Assembly: GCA_913058165.1 (NCBI GenBank)
Contig: CAJXQV010000090.1
Span: 1 to 5,574, forward strand
DNA: 5,574 nt
Source of the DNA: an uncultured Chromatiales bacterium
Lineage (GTDB): Bacteria > Pseudomonadota > Gammaproteobacteria > Steroidobacterales > GCA-2729495
Direction: 5' to 3'
The notes below the pieces were generated by a model. It was not told the origin of the DNA and searched no databases. It worked only from the letters and a program-made list of their open reading frames with translations. Positions 1 to 5,528 of the stretch are shown here, piece after piece. Made by a program: the position numbers and the translations under genes. Position 1 is the first letter of the stretch. Every line of letters begins with the position of its first letter.

Positions 1-41
1 AGAGTAGATCGTCGGCAGCGTCAGATGTGTATAAGAGACAG
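1..41 (+). other. Illumina Nextera i5-side adapter (sequencing artefact)
   Basis: This is not genomic DNA. Bases 23-41 read AGATGTGTATAAGAGACAG, the 19-base Tn5 mosaic end used in Nextera tagmentation. Bases 9-22 (TCGTCGGCAGCGTC) are the rest of the Nextera read-1 adapter. Bases 1-8 (AGAGTAGA) match the i5 index I know as S504/N504. Native sequence starts at about 42. An open frame starting at 25 begins MCIRDR, the spurious N-terminus that adapter read-through produces, and should not be annotated as a gene. Confidence 0.98.
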
Positions 42-43
42 AT

Positions 44-79
44 TCCCGCACTCAGGAGCCGAAGCCACCTTTGGCCTAA
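44..79 (+). other. possible C-terminal tail of a convergent gene
   Basis: Reading from base 44, the native sequence is open for eleven codons (SRTQEPKPPLA) and then meets TAA at 77-79. That stop lies 15 bases before the A-tract of the terminator that follows. A gene on the plus strand ending here would converge on the minus-strand cysteine synthase and share its bidirectional terminator. Eleven codons carry almost no information and the product cannot be named, so this is an inference from position alone. The remaining bases to 94 show nothing recognisable. Confidence 0.2.
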
Positions 80-94
80 GCAATATTGCAGGTA

Positions 95-125
95 CAAAAA
101 AGCCCCGCATTGCGGGGCTTTTTTT
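95..125. terminator. bidirectional rho-independent terminator
   Basis: A GC-rich hairpin has arms AGCCCCGC (101-108) and GCGGGGCT (112-119) around a three-base loop. It is flanked by A6 on the left (95-100) and T7 on the right (119-125). It therefore presents a U-tract in both directions. On the minus strand it lies 22 bases past the stop codon of the cysteine synthase and should end the prfA-cysteine synthase transcript. On the plus strand it could end a convergent gene entering from the left. Confidence 0.93.
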
Positions 126-146
126 ATGTCACCGTGTTTGCCGGTA

Positions 147-1145
147 TCAGGCGATTTTTAGCCAGTCGGGCATGCTCAAGCCTTTCTCCGCGAGGAACTC
201 GCGGTTGAACAGGCGAGCCTTGTAGCGCATGCCTGAATCGCACAGCAGTGTGACGATGGTATGGCCCGGGCCGAGATGTTTCGCCAGGCGAATTGCGCCG
301 GCAACGTTCACACCGCTTGAGCCTCCCAGGCACAGACCTTCGTGTTTTATCAGGTCGTAAACCAGAGGAATGGATTCGCTGTCTGGAATCTGGAATGAAA
401 TATCGATGGGTGCGCCTTCCAGGTTTGCGGTAATACGGCTGTTGCCGATACCTTCAGAAATTGAACCACCTTCGGCTTTCAGTTCGCCGTGAGCGAAGAA
501 ATTATGCAGCGCTGAACCGCTAGGGTCGGCAAGTCCGATAGTGATATTCGGGTTCAACTGTTTCAGTGCGCGTGCGGTACCGCCCAGCGTGCCGCCGGTA
601 CCCACTGCACAGATAAACGCATCTACTTTGCCGCCGGTTTGTTCGAAGATTTCTGGTGCCGTGGTTGTTTCGTGAATCTGCCGATTAGCAATATTGTCAA
701 ACTGGCCGGCCCAAGCGGCACCATTCGGTGATTCGGCATTCAGCTTCGCTGCGAGTCGTTGCGACTGATGCACAAAGTGCTCGGGATTCTTGAACGGTAC
801 AGCGGGCACCTGAATAACCTCAGCACCATAAGCCATTAATGTATCCACCTTATCCTGGCTCTGGTTGTCGGGCATGACGATGACGGTCCTATAACCCAGT
901 GAATTACACACCACGGCGAGACCGATGCCGGTATTGCCTGCAGTGCCTTCAACGATGGTGCCTCCCGGCTTCAATTCGCCGCTGGCTTCTGCAGCGCGAA
1001 TCATGCCCAGTGCGGCGCGGTCTTTCACTGAACCGCCCGGGTTCATGAATTCCGCTTTGCCGAGAATTTCACAGCCGGTGGCTTCGGATGCATGGTTTAG
1101 TCGGATAAGGGGCGTGTTACCGATGGTGTCTACAAGTGCGGTCAT
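147..1145 (-). CDS. cysteine synthase (O-acetylserine sulfhydrylase), PLP-dependent
   Basis: This 332-residue protein is a fold-type II PLP enzyme of the cysteine synthase/cystathionine beta-synthase family. It probably makes L-cysteine from O-acetylserine and sulfide in the cytoplasm. The N-terminal IGNTPLIRL (8-16) is typical. NPGGSVKDR (35-43) carries the PLP-binding Lys41. The substrate loop TAGNTG (68-73) replaces the more common TSGNTG. AVGTGGTLGG (180-189) contains the phosphate-binding loop. SEGIGNSRI (230-238) and GGSSGVN (274-280) follow, and Ser304 in CDSGMRY probably contacts the PLP ring nitrogen. Length is normal for CysK (about 320). The ATG start has a good ribosome binding site (GGAAG, four bases upstream) and lies 17 bases after the prfA stop, suggesting co-transcription. 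A terminator follows. Family is certain. CysK versus CysM, or another beta-replacement activity, is not settled, so no symbol is given. Confidence 0.93.
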   Translation of the reverse strand: MTALVDTIGNTPLIRLNHASEATGCEILGKAEFMNPGGSVKDRAALGMIRAAEASGELKPGGTIVEGTAGNTGIGLAVVCNSLGYRTVIVMPDNQSQDKVDTLMAYGAEVIQVPAVPFKNPEHFVHQSQRLAAKLNAESPNGAAWAGQFDNIANRQIHETTTAPEIFEQTGGKVDAFICAVGTGGTLGGTARALKQLNPNITIGLADPSGSALHNFFAHGELKAEGGSISEGIGNSRITANLEGAPIDISFQIPDSESIPLVYDLIKHEGLCLGGSSGVNVAGAIRLAKHLGPGHTIVTLLCDSGMRYKARLFNREFLAEKGLSMPDWLKIA

Positions 1146-1162
1146 GAGTCTTCCGTTTGGTT

Positions 1163-2251
1163 TTATTCGTTGCCTTCAATTGCTGCGAGTTGATCGGCTT
1201 GATATTCGTTATTTAAGGGTTCAATTAGTTGATTGATATCGCCGGCAATGATGGTGTCCAGTTTGTATAGCGTTAGGTTTATGCGATGGTCAGTAACGCG
1301 GCCCTGCGGGTAGTTGTAGGTGCGTATCCGTTCGGAGCGATCGCCGCTGCCGACCAGCAGGCGACGCTGTTCGGCGCGCTCGCTGGCCTGCGCTTGCTGC
1401 TGGCTATCGAGCAGTCTGGCTTGTAACAGGCTCATCGCACGGGCGCGGTTTTTATGCTGCGAACGCTCGTCCTGACACTCAACCACAGTCCCAGTTGGTA
1501 GATGGGTAAGGCGAACAGCGGAATCGGTTTTATTGACGTGCTGACCACCTGCACCTGATGCGCGGTAAGTGTCAACGCGGAGGTCGGCCGGATTAATGCT
1601 GATCTCTTCAATGGCATCTGTTTCGGGCAACACCGCTACGGTGCAGGCTGAGGTATGAATGCGACCCTGCGTTTCCGTTTCAGGTACACGCTGCACGCGA
1701 TGCGCGCCTGATTCAAATTTGAGTTTCGAATAGGCACCATTGCCTTCGATTCTGGAAATAATTTCTTTGTAACCGCCATGGTCACCATCGCTCGCGCTCA
1801 GTATTTCAATGTGCCAGCCCTGAGTTTCGGCAAAGCGAGAGTACATGCGGAACAGGTCGCCGGAAAAAATGGCGGCTTCATCACCGCCGGTCCCCGCGCG
1901 GACTTCAAGAAAGATATTGCTCTTGTCATGAGGGTCGACTGGAATAAGCTGTCTCTTTAATTCAAGCTCGAGGTTTTTCATCCGCTTTTTGAGCACAGGG
2001 ATTTCTTCCTGGCCCATGGTCTTTATTTCCGGATCGTTATCTTCCAGCATTTCTTCTGCGCCGGCCATATCGCTGCGCGCTATCAAAAAGCGCTGAAAGA
2101 GACTCACAACCGGATCGAGTTCGGAGTATTCGCGCGATAGATCCCGAAACTTTCCCTGATTACCGATGATATCGGGATCAGACAGAAGGTTGCCGACCTC
2201 TTCATGGCGTCCGGCAAGTTGTTCCAGTTTGTTGATGATGGATTCTTTCAA
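1163..2251 (-). CDS. prfA: peptide chain release factor 1 (RF1)
   Basis: Class I release factor that recognises UAA and UAG in the ribosomal A site and triggers hydrolysis of peptidyl-tRNA. The 362 residues match the usual length of about 360. The N-terminal coiled region (1-105) is followed by the codon-recognition domain with the tripeptide motif Pro190-Glu191-Thr192, the PxT motif that marks RF1 (PAT in E. coli). Then come [15 protein letters not shown] (196-210) and the catalytic loop [16 protein letters not shown] (232-247). Gln237 of GGQ is the residue methylated by PrmC. The start is TTG: the protein begins [12 protein letters not shown], collinear with the E. coli start MKPSIVAKLEAL, and a TGA in the same frame at 2264-2266 excludes a longer form. 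The ribosome binding site is weak (GAAAG, nine bases upstream). In many gammaproteobacteria prfA sits between hemA and prmC. Neither is beside it here. Confidence 0.97.
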   Translation of the reverse strand: MKESIINKLEQLAGRHEEVGNLLSDPDIIGNQGKFRDLSREYSELDPVVSLFQRFLIARSDMAGAEEMLEDNDPEIKTMGQEEIPVLKKRMKNLELELKRQLIPVDPHDKSNIFLEVRAGTGGDEAAIFSGDLFRMYSRFAETQGWHIEILSASDGDHGGYKEIISRIEGNGAYSKLKFESGAHRVQRVPETETQGRIHTSACTVAVLPETDAIEEISINPADLRVDTYRASGAGGQHVNKTDSAVRLTHLPTGTVVECQDERSQHKNRARAMSLLQARLLDSQQQAQASERAEQRRLLVGSGDRSERIRTYNYPQGRVTDHRINLTLYKLDTIIAGDINQLIEPLNNEYQADQLAAIEGNE

Positions 2252-2319
2252 GTGAGTGCGCTTTCAAAAGTGAGTGTTGCTGCTAATCGGATTCCGCATT
2301 GCTACCAGAGGAGCCCTGA

Positions 2320-2421
2320 GTGAAGCGGAGCTCTCTTATGTGGCATCGGCCTATGCTGTGTGTTGAAGACGCGCAGTTTACCGTGAATCCGGCCGCAGGC
2401 GAACAGCAACTGCTGAAATGA
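2320..2421 (+). CDS. candidate small protein, 33 residues, function unknown
   Basis: A GTG-started frame of 33 codons ends at TGA 2419-2421, in the divergent region between prfA and the TPR lipoprotein gene. Its main support is a strong Shine-Dalgarno sequence, AGAGGAG (2307-2313), six bases before the GTG. An in-frame ATG at 2338 also has GGAG seven bases upstream. The product begins MKRSSLMWHRPMLCVED and ends GEQQLLK. It has no signal peptide, membrane segment or motif that I recognise. It ends 66 bases before the TPR gene and could be a leader peptide, an independent small protein, or chance. A frame this short often arises by chance, so confidence rests on the ribosome binding site alone. 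Confidence 0.28.
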   Translation: MKRSSLMWHRPMLCVEDAQFTVNPAAGEQQLLK

Positions 2422-2487
2422 ACAACCGGTTACTGCTTAGAGGTAATCTAGTCATTATCATTCCTATAGCTGTGTATTATTCTCGAT

Positions 2488-4185
2488 ATGAGCGATTACG
2501 TTAGATATTCGATGCTTGCCAGGCTGTTGGTGCTTGCTGTGATGCTGAGCGCCTGCAGCACTCCGGTGCGGCATACAACAACACCTCCATCGGTCGCGAC
2601 ACCAGATTATGTGCCTGATGCCAGTTATCACCTGCTGATGGGCGAAATTGCCACGCAACGCGGCGATTACTATGTTGCAGCGCAGGAGTATCTTGCCGCT
2701 GCGCGCCTCGCCGACGATATCGAGATGGCGCAACGATCCACTGAGTATGCCTACCAGTATGGGTTTGTGGCTTACTTCTTCGAATCGGCAGTGCGTTGGT
2801 CGGAACTGGACCCGGATAATCCTGCTGTTCATGGGTATTTGGGCGTTGCGTATCTGCGCCGGGATAACGTGAAGAAAGCCTTTGCTCACTTTGAACGCTC
2901 TATGCCACCGGTCGCCGAACGCTCTGAAGGTGATTATCTGGTGTTGGAGTCTGAAATCGCTGCGATTGGTGGTGCCGATGCAGTTGTGGAAGTAATGCAG
3001 TTATTTCAAAAGAGTTTCCCGAGCCAGCCCGGAGTGGAGTTGGCTTTAGCAATTGCGGCGGTGCGAGCAGGGGATGGCGCGCTGGCGTTAGAAAACGCCA
3101 ATGCTGTGCTGGCGGTTGAACCTAGTTTGCAGCGAGCACAGATCGTTAGGTTGCGCGGTCTGCTTTTGCTCGGTCAGGCTGATGCGGCTCTTGCGGAGAT
3201 GCGTGCGCTTATAGCGGCCAACCGCAGTATCGAACTTGAACTTGAGTATGCCCGCCTGCTTGCCAGCAGCGATGCGGTAGATGCAGCGCTGCTGTATCTC
3301 GATGACATGGCAGAGCGTTATGGTTTTGTGCCGGAGATTGTCCGCCTAAGCGCCATAATTAATACGGATGATGGCGACCAGTTTGGCGCCTGGAACGACT
3401 TTAGTAAACTGCTTTCGGCGGGCCTGTATACCAATGAAAGTCATTTTTACCTGGCCAGAATGTCCGAAGGTTCGCGACAGGTATTGCCGGCTCTCCGTTA
3501 CTATTCGCAGGTCCGGTCAGGTCCGCTGCTATTGCCTGCGCAGGTTGCGATAGCCGGACTTCTTGGCGAGATCGGTGACGTTGATGCAGGTATCGCTCAT
3601 TTAGATGAGGTGTATTCACAGTTTCCGCAGCTGGGCTTCGATATCTGGACGGCGAAGGCCGGTATTTATTCCCTTTATTGGCGCGCTGCCGAGGCCTATG
3701 AGGCCTATAACCGCAGCCTCGAGTATCAACCTGCCAATATCAATTTGATGCTGGCACGTGCCGCGGCACTCGATGCCATGGGTGAAACTGACCTTGCTGT
3801 TAGCGCGTTCCGTGAGGCGCTGGCGCTTGATCCTGGTAATGCCAACGGCATGAACTCGTTGGGCTACACCATGGCTAACCGCAATCTGCGTTTGCGCGAA
3901 GCCCGTAAGCTGGTTAGCAAAGCATTGGCTCAGCAATCCGATAACCCTGCGTTCCTCGACAGCATGGGTTGGGTCTTATTCCGTGAGGGCGACAACGAAG
4001 CGGCGTTAGTTCAGATTGAGCGCGCGTATGCTATTGAGGCTGACCCAGAGATTGCCGCACATTTGGGCGAGGTGTTGTGGACTCTCGGCCGTGACGGTGA
4101 AGCCAATATTGTTTGGGCTCTCGCGTTGCAGGATTCCCCTGGCCACATGGTTTTGCGGGAAACCATCGAAAGGCATAAGTCTTGA
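2488..4185 (+). CDS. TPR-repeat outer-membrane lipoprotein (Pseudomonas PA4667-like)
   Basis: The 565-residue protein has a lipoprotein signal: hydrophobic residues 11-20 lead into the lipobox LSAC (20-23), with Cys23 as the lipidation site. Ser at +2 predicts outer-membrane rather than inner-membrane retention. The mature protein is a helical repeat solenoid. Tetratricopeptide repeats are clearest at about 46-72, 114-140, 418-451, 454-486, 487-520 and 521-554; the middle (150-380) is more degenerate. The stretch NSLGYTMANRNL (456-467), then FLDSMGWVLFREGD (489-502) and HLGEVLWTLG (525-534), is the conserved C-terminal signature of the TPR proteins encoded before lolB in Pseudomonas-like genomes. 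TPRs bind proteins, but the partner is unknown to me. A second ATG at 2512 would give a tidier 15-residue signal peptide (MLARLLVLAVMLSAC). Neither start has an obvious ribosome binding site. The stop overlaps the lolB start. Confidence 0.92.
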   Translation: MSDYVRYSMLARLLVLAVMLSACSTPVRHTTTPPSVATPDYVPDASYHLLMGEIATQRGDYYVAAQEYLAAARLADDIEMAQRSTEYAYQYGFVAYFFESAVRWSELDPDNPAVHGYLGVAYLRRDNVKKAFAHFERSMPPVAERSEGDYLVLESEIAAIGGADAVVEVMQLFQKSFPSQPGVELALAIAAVRAGDGALALENANAVLAVEPSLQRAQIVRLRGLLLLGQADAALAEMRALIAANRSIELELEYARLLASSDAVDAALLYLDDMAERYGFVPEIVRLSAIINTDDGDQFGAWNDFSKLLSAGLYTNESHFYLARMSEGSRQVLPALRYYSQVRSGPLLLPAQVAIAGLLGEIGDVDAGIAHLDEVYSQFPQLGFDIWTAKAGIYSLYWRAAEAYEAYNRSLEYQPANINLMLARAAALDAMGETDLAVSAFREALALDPGNANGMNSLGYTMANRNLRLREARKLVSKALAQQSDNPAFLDSMGWVLFREGDNEAALVQIERAYAIEADPEIAAHLGEVLWTLGRDGEANIVWALALQDSPGHMVLRETIERHKS

Positions 4186-4802
4186 TGTTTGGCATGGCTA
4201 TGCTGCGCGGATTCGTTCTGGTTTTAGCGGTGGCGCTCTCGGGCTGCAGTTCTTTGCGCGAGGCGTCAGCTCCGATCGATGATTCCATGGCTCAGCGGAT
4301 TGCTGAGTTGTCTCTGGTGGACGCCTGGTCAATGCAGGGTCGTATTGCGGTAAAGCAGCCTGCGGGTAGTGGGCAGGGTAAGATTCTTTGGGAGCAGGTT
4401 GGCGAAACAGCAGATATTGGTCTGGCCGGTCCGCTTGGCACGGGCGCGATAAATATTCACTGGGTGCCAGATGAGCTGACGATGGTTGGCGCTGATCTTG
4501 ACGTTCAGCATCGCTATACCGGCGGGGATGCGGCAGAACAGTTTTTAGCGGAACAGTTGGGCTGGCAGTTTCCTGCCGCCAGCATTCGTTATTGGCTGCT
4601 GGGCATTCCGAATCCCGGCTATCAGTTTGAGCAGGAGTTTGGCGAAGCTGGCGAATTATTGAGTATTAGCCAGCTTGGCTGGCGGGTGCAGTATCAGCGT
4701 TTCGCGCGGGTCGATGCGCATTTACTGCCATCAAAGCTGAGAATTCAAAATACAGAGGTGCGTTTGCGACTGATTGTGGACAGTTGGAGCCTCGGGGATT
4801 AG
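4185..4802 (+). CDS. lolB: outer-membrane lipoprotein insertion factor LolB
   Basis: LolB receives lipoproteins from the periplasmic carrier LolA and inserts them into the inner leaflet of the outer membrane. It is itself a lipoprotein. From ATG 4185 the product is 205 residues, the usual length. The signal peptide ends in the lipobox LSGC (18-21), with Ser at +2 as expected for outer-membrane location. The mature part has the LolB pattern: WSMQGRIAV (48-56), LAGPLGTGAI (80-89), the motif IRYWLLGIPNPG (134-145), then LGWRVQY (164-170) and a C-terminal RLRLIVDSW (193-201), fitting the half-open beta-barrel fold. The ATG overlaps the upstream TPR gene's TGA by one base (TGATG), implying translational coupling. 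A TTG at 4182 and ATGs at 4194 and 4200 are alternative starts; GAAAGG (4168-4173) is the nearest ribosome binding site. In relatives ispE follows. Here a spacer and a tRNA follow instead. Confidence 0.95.
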   Translation: MFGMAMLRGFVLVLAVALSGCSSLREASAPIDDSMAQRIAELSLVDAWSMQGRIAVKQPAGSGQGKILWEQVGETADIGLAGPLGTGAINIHWVPDELTMVGADLDVQHRYTGGDAAEQFLAEQLGWQFPAASIRYWLLGIPNPGYQFEQEFGEAGELLSISQLGWRVQYQRFARVDAHLLPSKLRIQNTEVRLRLIVDSWSLGD

Positions 4803-4840
4803 TAAATCGGGGTTTCATTTGGTCGGAATTGGAATCTGGT

Positions 4841-4870
4841 TTGACAGCCCAGCGCCGGGGCATTCACAAT
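4841..4870 (+). promoter_or_regulatory. candidate sigma-70 promoter for tRNA-Gln and prs
   Basis: A perfect -35 box TTGACA (4841-4846) is followed after 18 bases by CACAAT (4865-4870), which matches the -10 consensus at four of six positions. The bases just after (AACGCCC) are GC-rich, resembling the discriminator of stringently controlled stable-RNA promoters. Transcription would start near 4877, leaving a 5' leader of about 68 bases to be removed by RNase P. An alternative closer to the tRNA is TTGGAT (4899-4904) with AATATT (4923-4928). The lolB stop is 38 bases upstream of the first -35 box and no terminator lies between, so read-through from lolB is also possible. Confidence 0.5.
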
Positions 4871-4944
4871 AACGCCCTGCTAGCGTCTCGGGGGTTACTT
4901 GGATTCCGATGTCCGGCGCACAAATATTATCCAATACAAATTAT

Positions 4945-5019
4945 TGGGGCGTAGCCAAGCGGTAAGGCAACGGGTTTTGATCCCGTCATGCGCAGGTTCG
5001 ATCCCTGCCGCCCCAGCCA
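4945..5019 (+). tRNA. tRNA-Gln (anticodon UUG)
   Basis: The 75-base gene folds into a complete cloverleaf. The acceptor arms TGGGGCG (4945-4951) and CGCCCCA (5009-5015) pair fully, including the weak U1-A72 pair typical of bacterial tRNA-Gln. The D stem is GCC/GGC. The anticodon stem is ACGGG/CCCGT around the loop TTTTGAT, with anticodon TTG at 4977-4979. The T arm is GCAGG/CCTGC around TTCGATC. Discriminator G73 is at 5016 and CCA is encoded at 5017-5019. Length and layout agree with E. coli tRNA-Gln. A tRNA-Gln gene directly before prs is conserved in Pseudomonas-like genomes, which supports the call. Confidence 0.98.
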
Positions 5020-5028
5020 TTTTTTTTT
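5020..5028 (+). terminator. T9 tract immediately after tRNA-Gln, possible partial terminator
   Basis: Nine consecutive T bases begin directly after the encoded CCA of the tRNA. No separate hairpin precedes them. The only strong stems are the tRNA's own T arm (ending 5008) and acceptor arm (ending 5015), so any intrinsic termination would rely on the folded tRNA. The tract lies in the 32-base gap before prs and could lower read-through from the tRNA promoter into prs. This is inference; it could also be a simple spacer. Confidence 0.25.
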
Positions 5029-5051
5029 GCCATCCGGGAGTCGGATAAGTC

Positions 5052-5528
5052 ATGGTCCAGTTACGTACTGACAGAGATGTCGATACCGACAATATGATAT
5101 TGCTGACAGGCAATTCAAATCCGCAATTGGCTCAGAATATTGCCCGTCATCTTCAGTTGCCTCTGGGCAAGGTGTCGGTCGGCACCTTTAGTGATGGCGA
5201 GATTGCAGTAGAAGTCCTCGAGAATATACGGGGTCGTGAGGTCTATCTGGTCCAGTCCACCTGCCCCCCAGTGAATGACAACCTCATGGAGTTGCTCATT
5301 ATGGCTGATGCCTGTAAGCGCGCATCAGCTGCCCGCATTACAGCCATAGTCCCTTATTACGGTTACGCTCGTCAGGATAGGCGGCCTCGTTCTGCGCGCG
5401 CGCCCATTACCGCAAAACTTGTCGCGGATATGATTTGTGCATCGGGCATTGACCGCGTTGTGACTGTTGATTTGCACGCCGATCAAATTCAGGGCTTCTT
5501 CTCAATAGCGGTTGACAATGTTTATGCA
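5052..5528 (+). CDS. prs: ribose-phosphate pyrophosphokinase (PRPP synthetase), 3' truncated
   Basis: Prs makes 5-phosphoribosyl 1-diphosphate from ribose 5-phosphate and ATP, feeding purine, pyrimidine, histidine, tryptophan and NAD synthesis in the cytoplasm. The 159 codons present are roughly half of the usual 315-residue enzyme. Visible motifs are [12 protein letters not shown] (17-28), FSDGE (46-50), [13 protein letters not shown] (75-87), [20 protein letters not shown] (103-122) and the PRPP synthetase signature [12 protein letters not shown] (139-150) with metal-binding His142. ATG 5052 follows an in-frame TAA (5046-5048) and has GGGAG (5036-5040) upstream. It gives an N-terminus about 11 residues longer than E. 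coli Prs. ATG 5094 (MILLTGN) is the alternative and fits family length better, but lacks a clear ribosome binding site. The reading frame runs on into adapter as [12 protein letters not shown], which is not protein. The truncation is a contig-end artefact. Confidence 0.96.

Noticed and set aside
23..41. Tn5 mosaic end read as evidence of a natural transposon
   Set aside because: The flanking bases are Nextera adapter and index, and the inverted copy at 5529-5547 has the other Nextera adapter; there is no transposase gene.
25..225. 66-codon plus-strand open frame starting MCIRDRF
   Set aside because: It starts inside the Nextera adapter, runs through the terminator and then antisense over the cysteine synthase gene; it is an artefact.
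925..1236. 103-codon plus-strand open frame across the cysteine synthase/prfA junction
   Set aside because: It covers the antisense of two confidently identified genes.
2422..2487. Hairpin or operator around the ACCGGT palindrome upstream of the TPR gene
   Set aside because: The palindrome is six bases with weak flanking pairing (GGTTAC with GTAATC), which is not enough to call a site.
2252..2487. Decayed hemA remnant (pseudogene)
   Set aside because: No frame on either strand gives HemA-like sequence such as its conserved N-terminal GINHKTAP.
2464..2889. 141-codon minus-strand open frame opposite the TPR gene
   Set aside because: It lies antisense to a well-supported TPR lipoprotein, shows no recognisable motif, and its composition looks like a shadow frame.
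3616..3936. 106-codon minus-strand open frame inside the TPR gene
   Set aside because: It is antisense to the most conserved TPR region and has no motif or ribosome binding context.
4823..4909. Inverted repeat TCGGAAT / ATTCCGA around the tRNA promoter candidate
   Set aside because: The arms are only seven bases and 73 bases apart, which is expected by chance; no regulator site is known to me with this form.
4945..5051. tRNA-Gln as an integration (att) site for a genomic island
   Set aside because: No integrase and no direct repeat of the tRNA 3' end is seen, and housekeeping prs follows directly.
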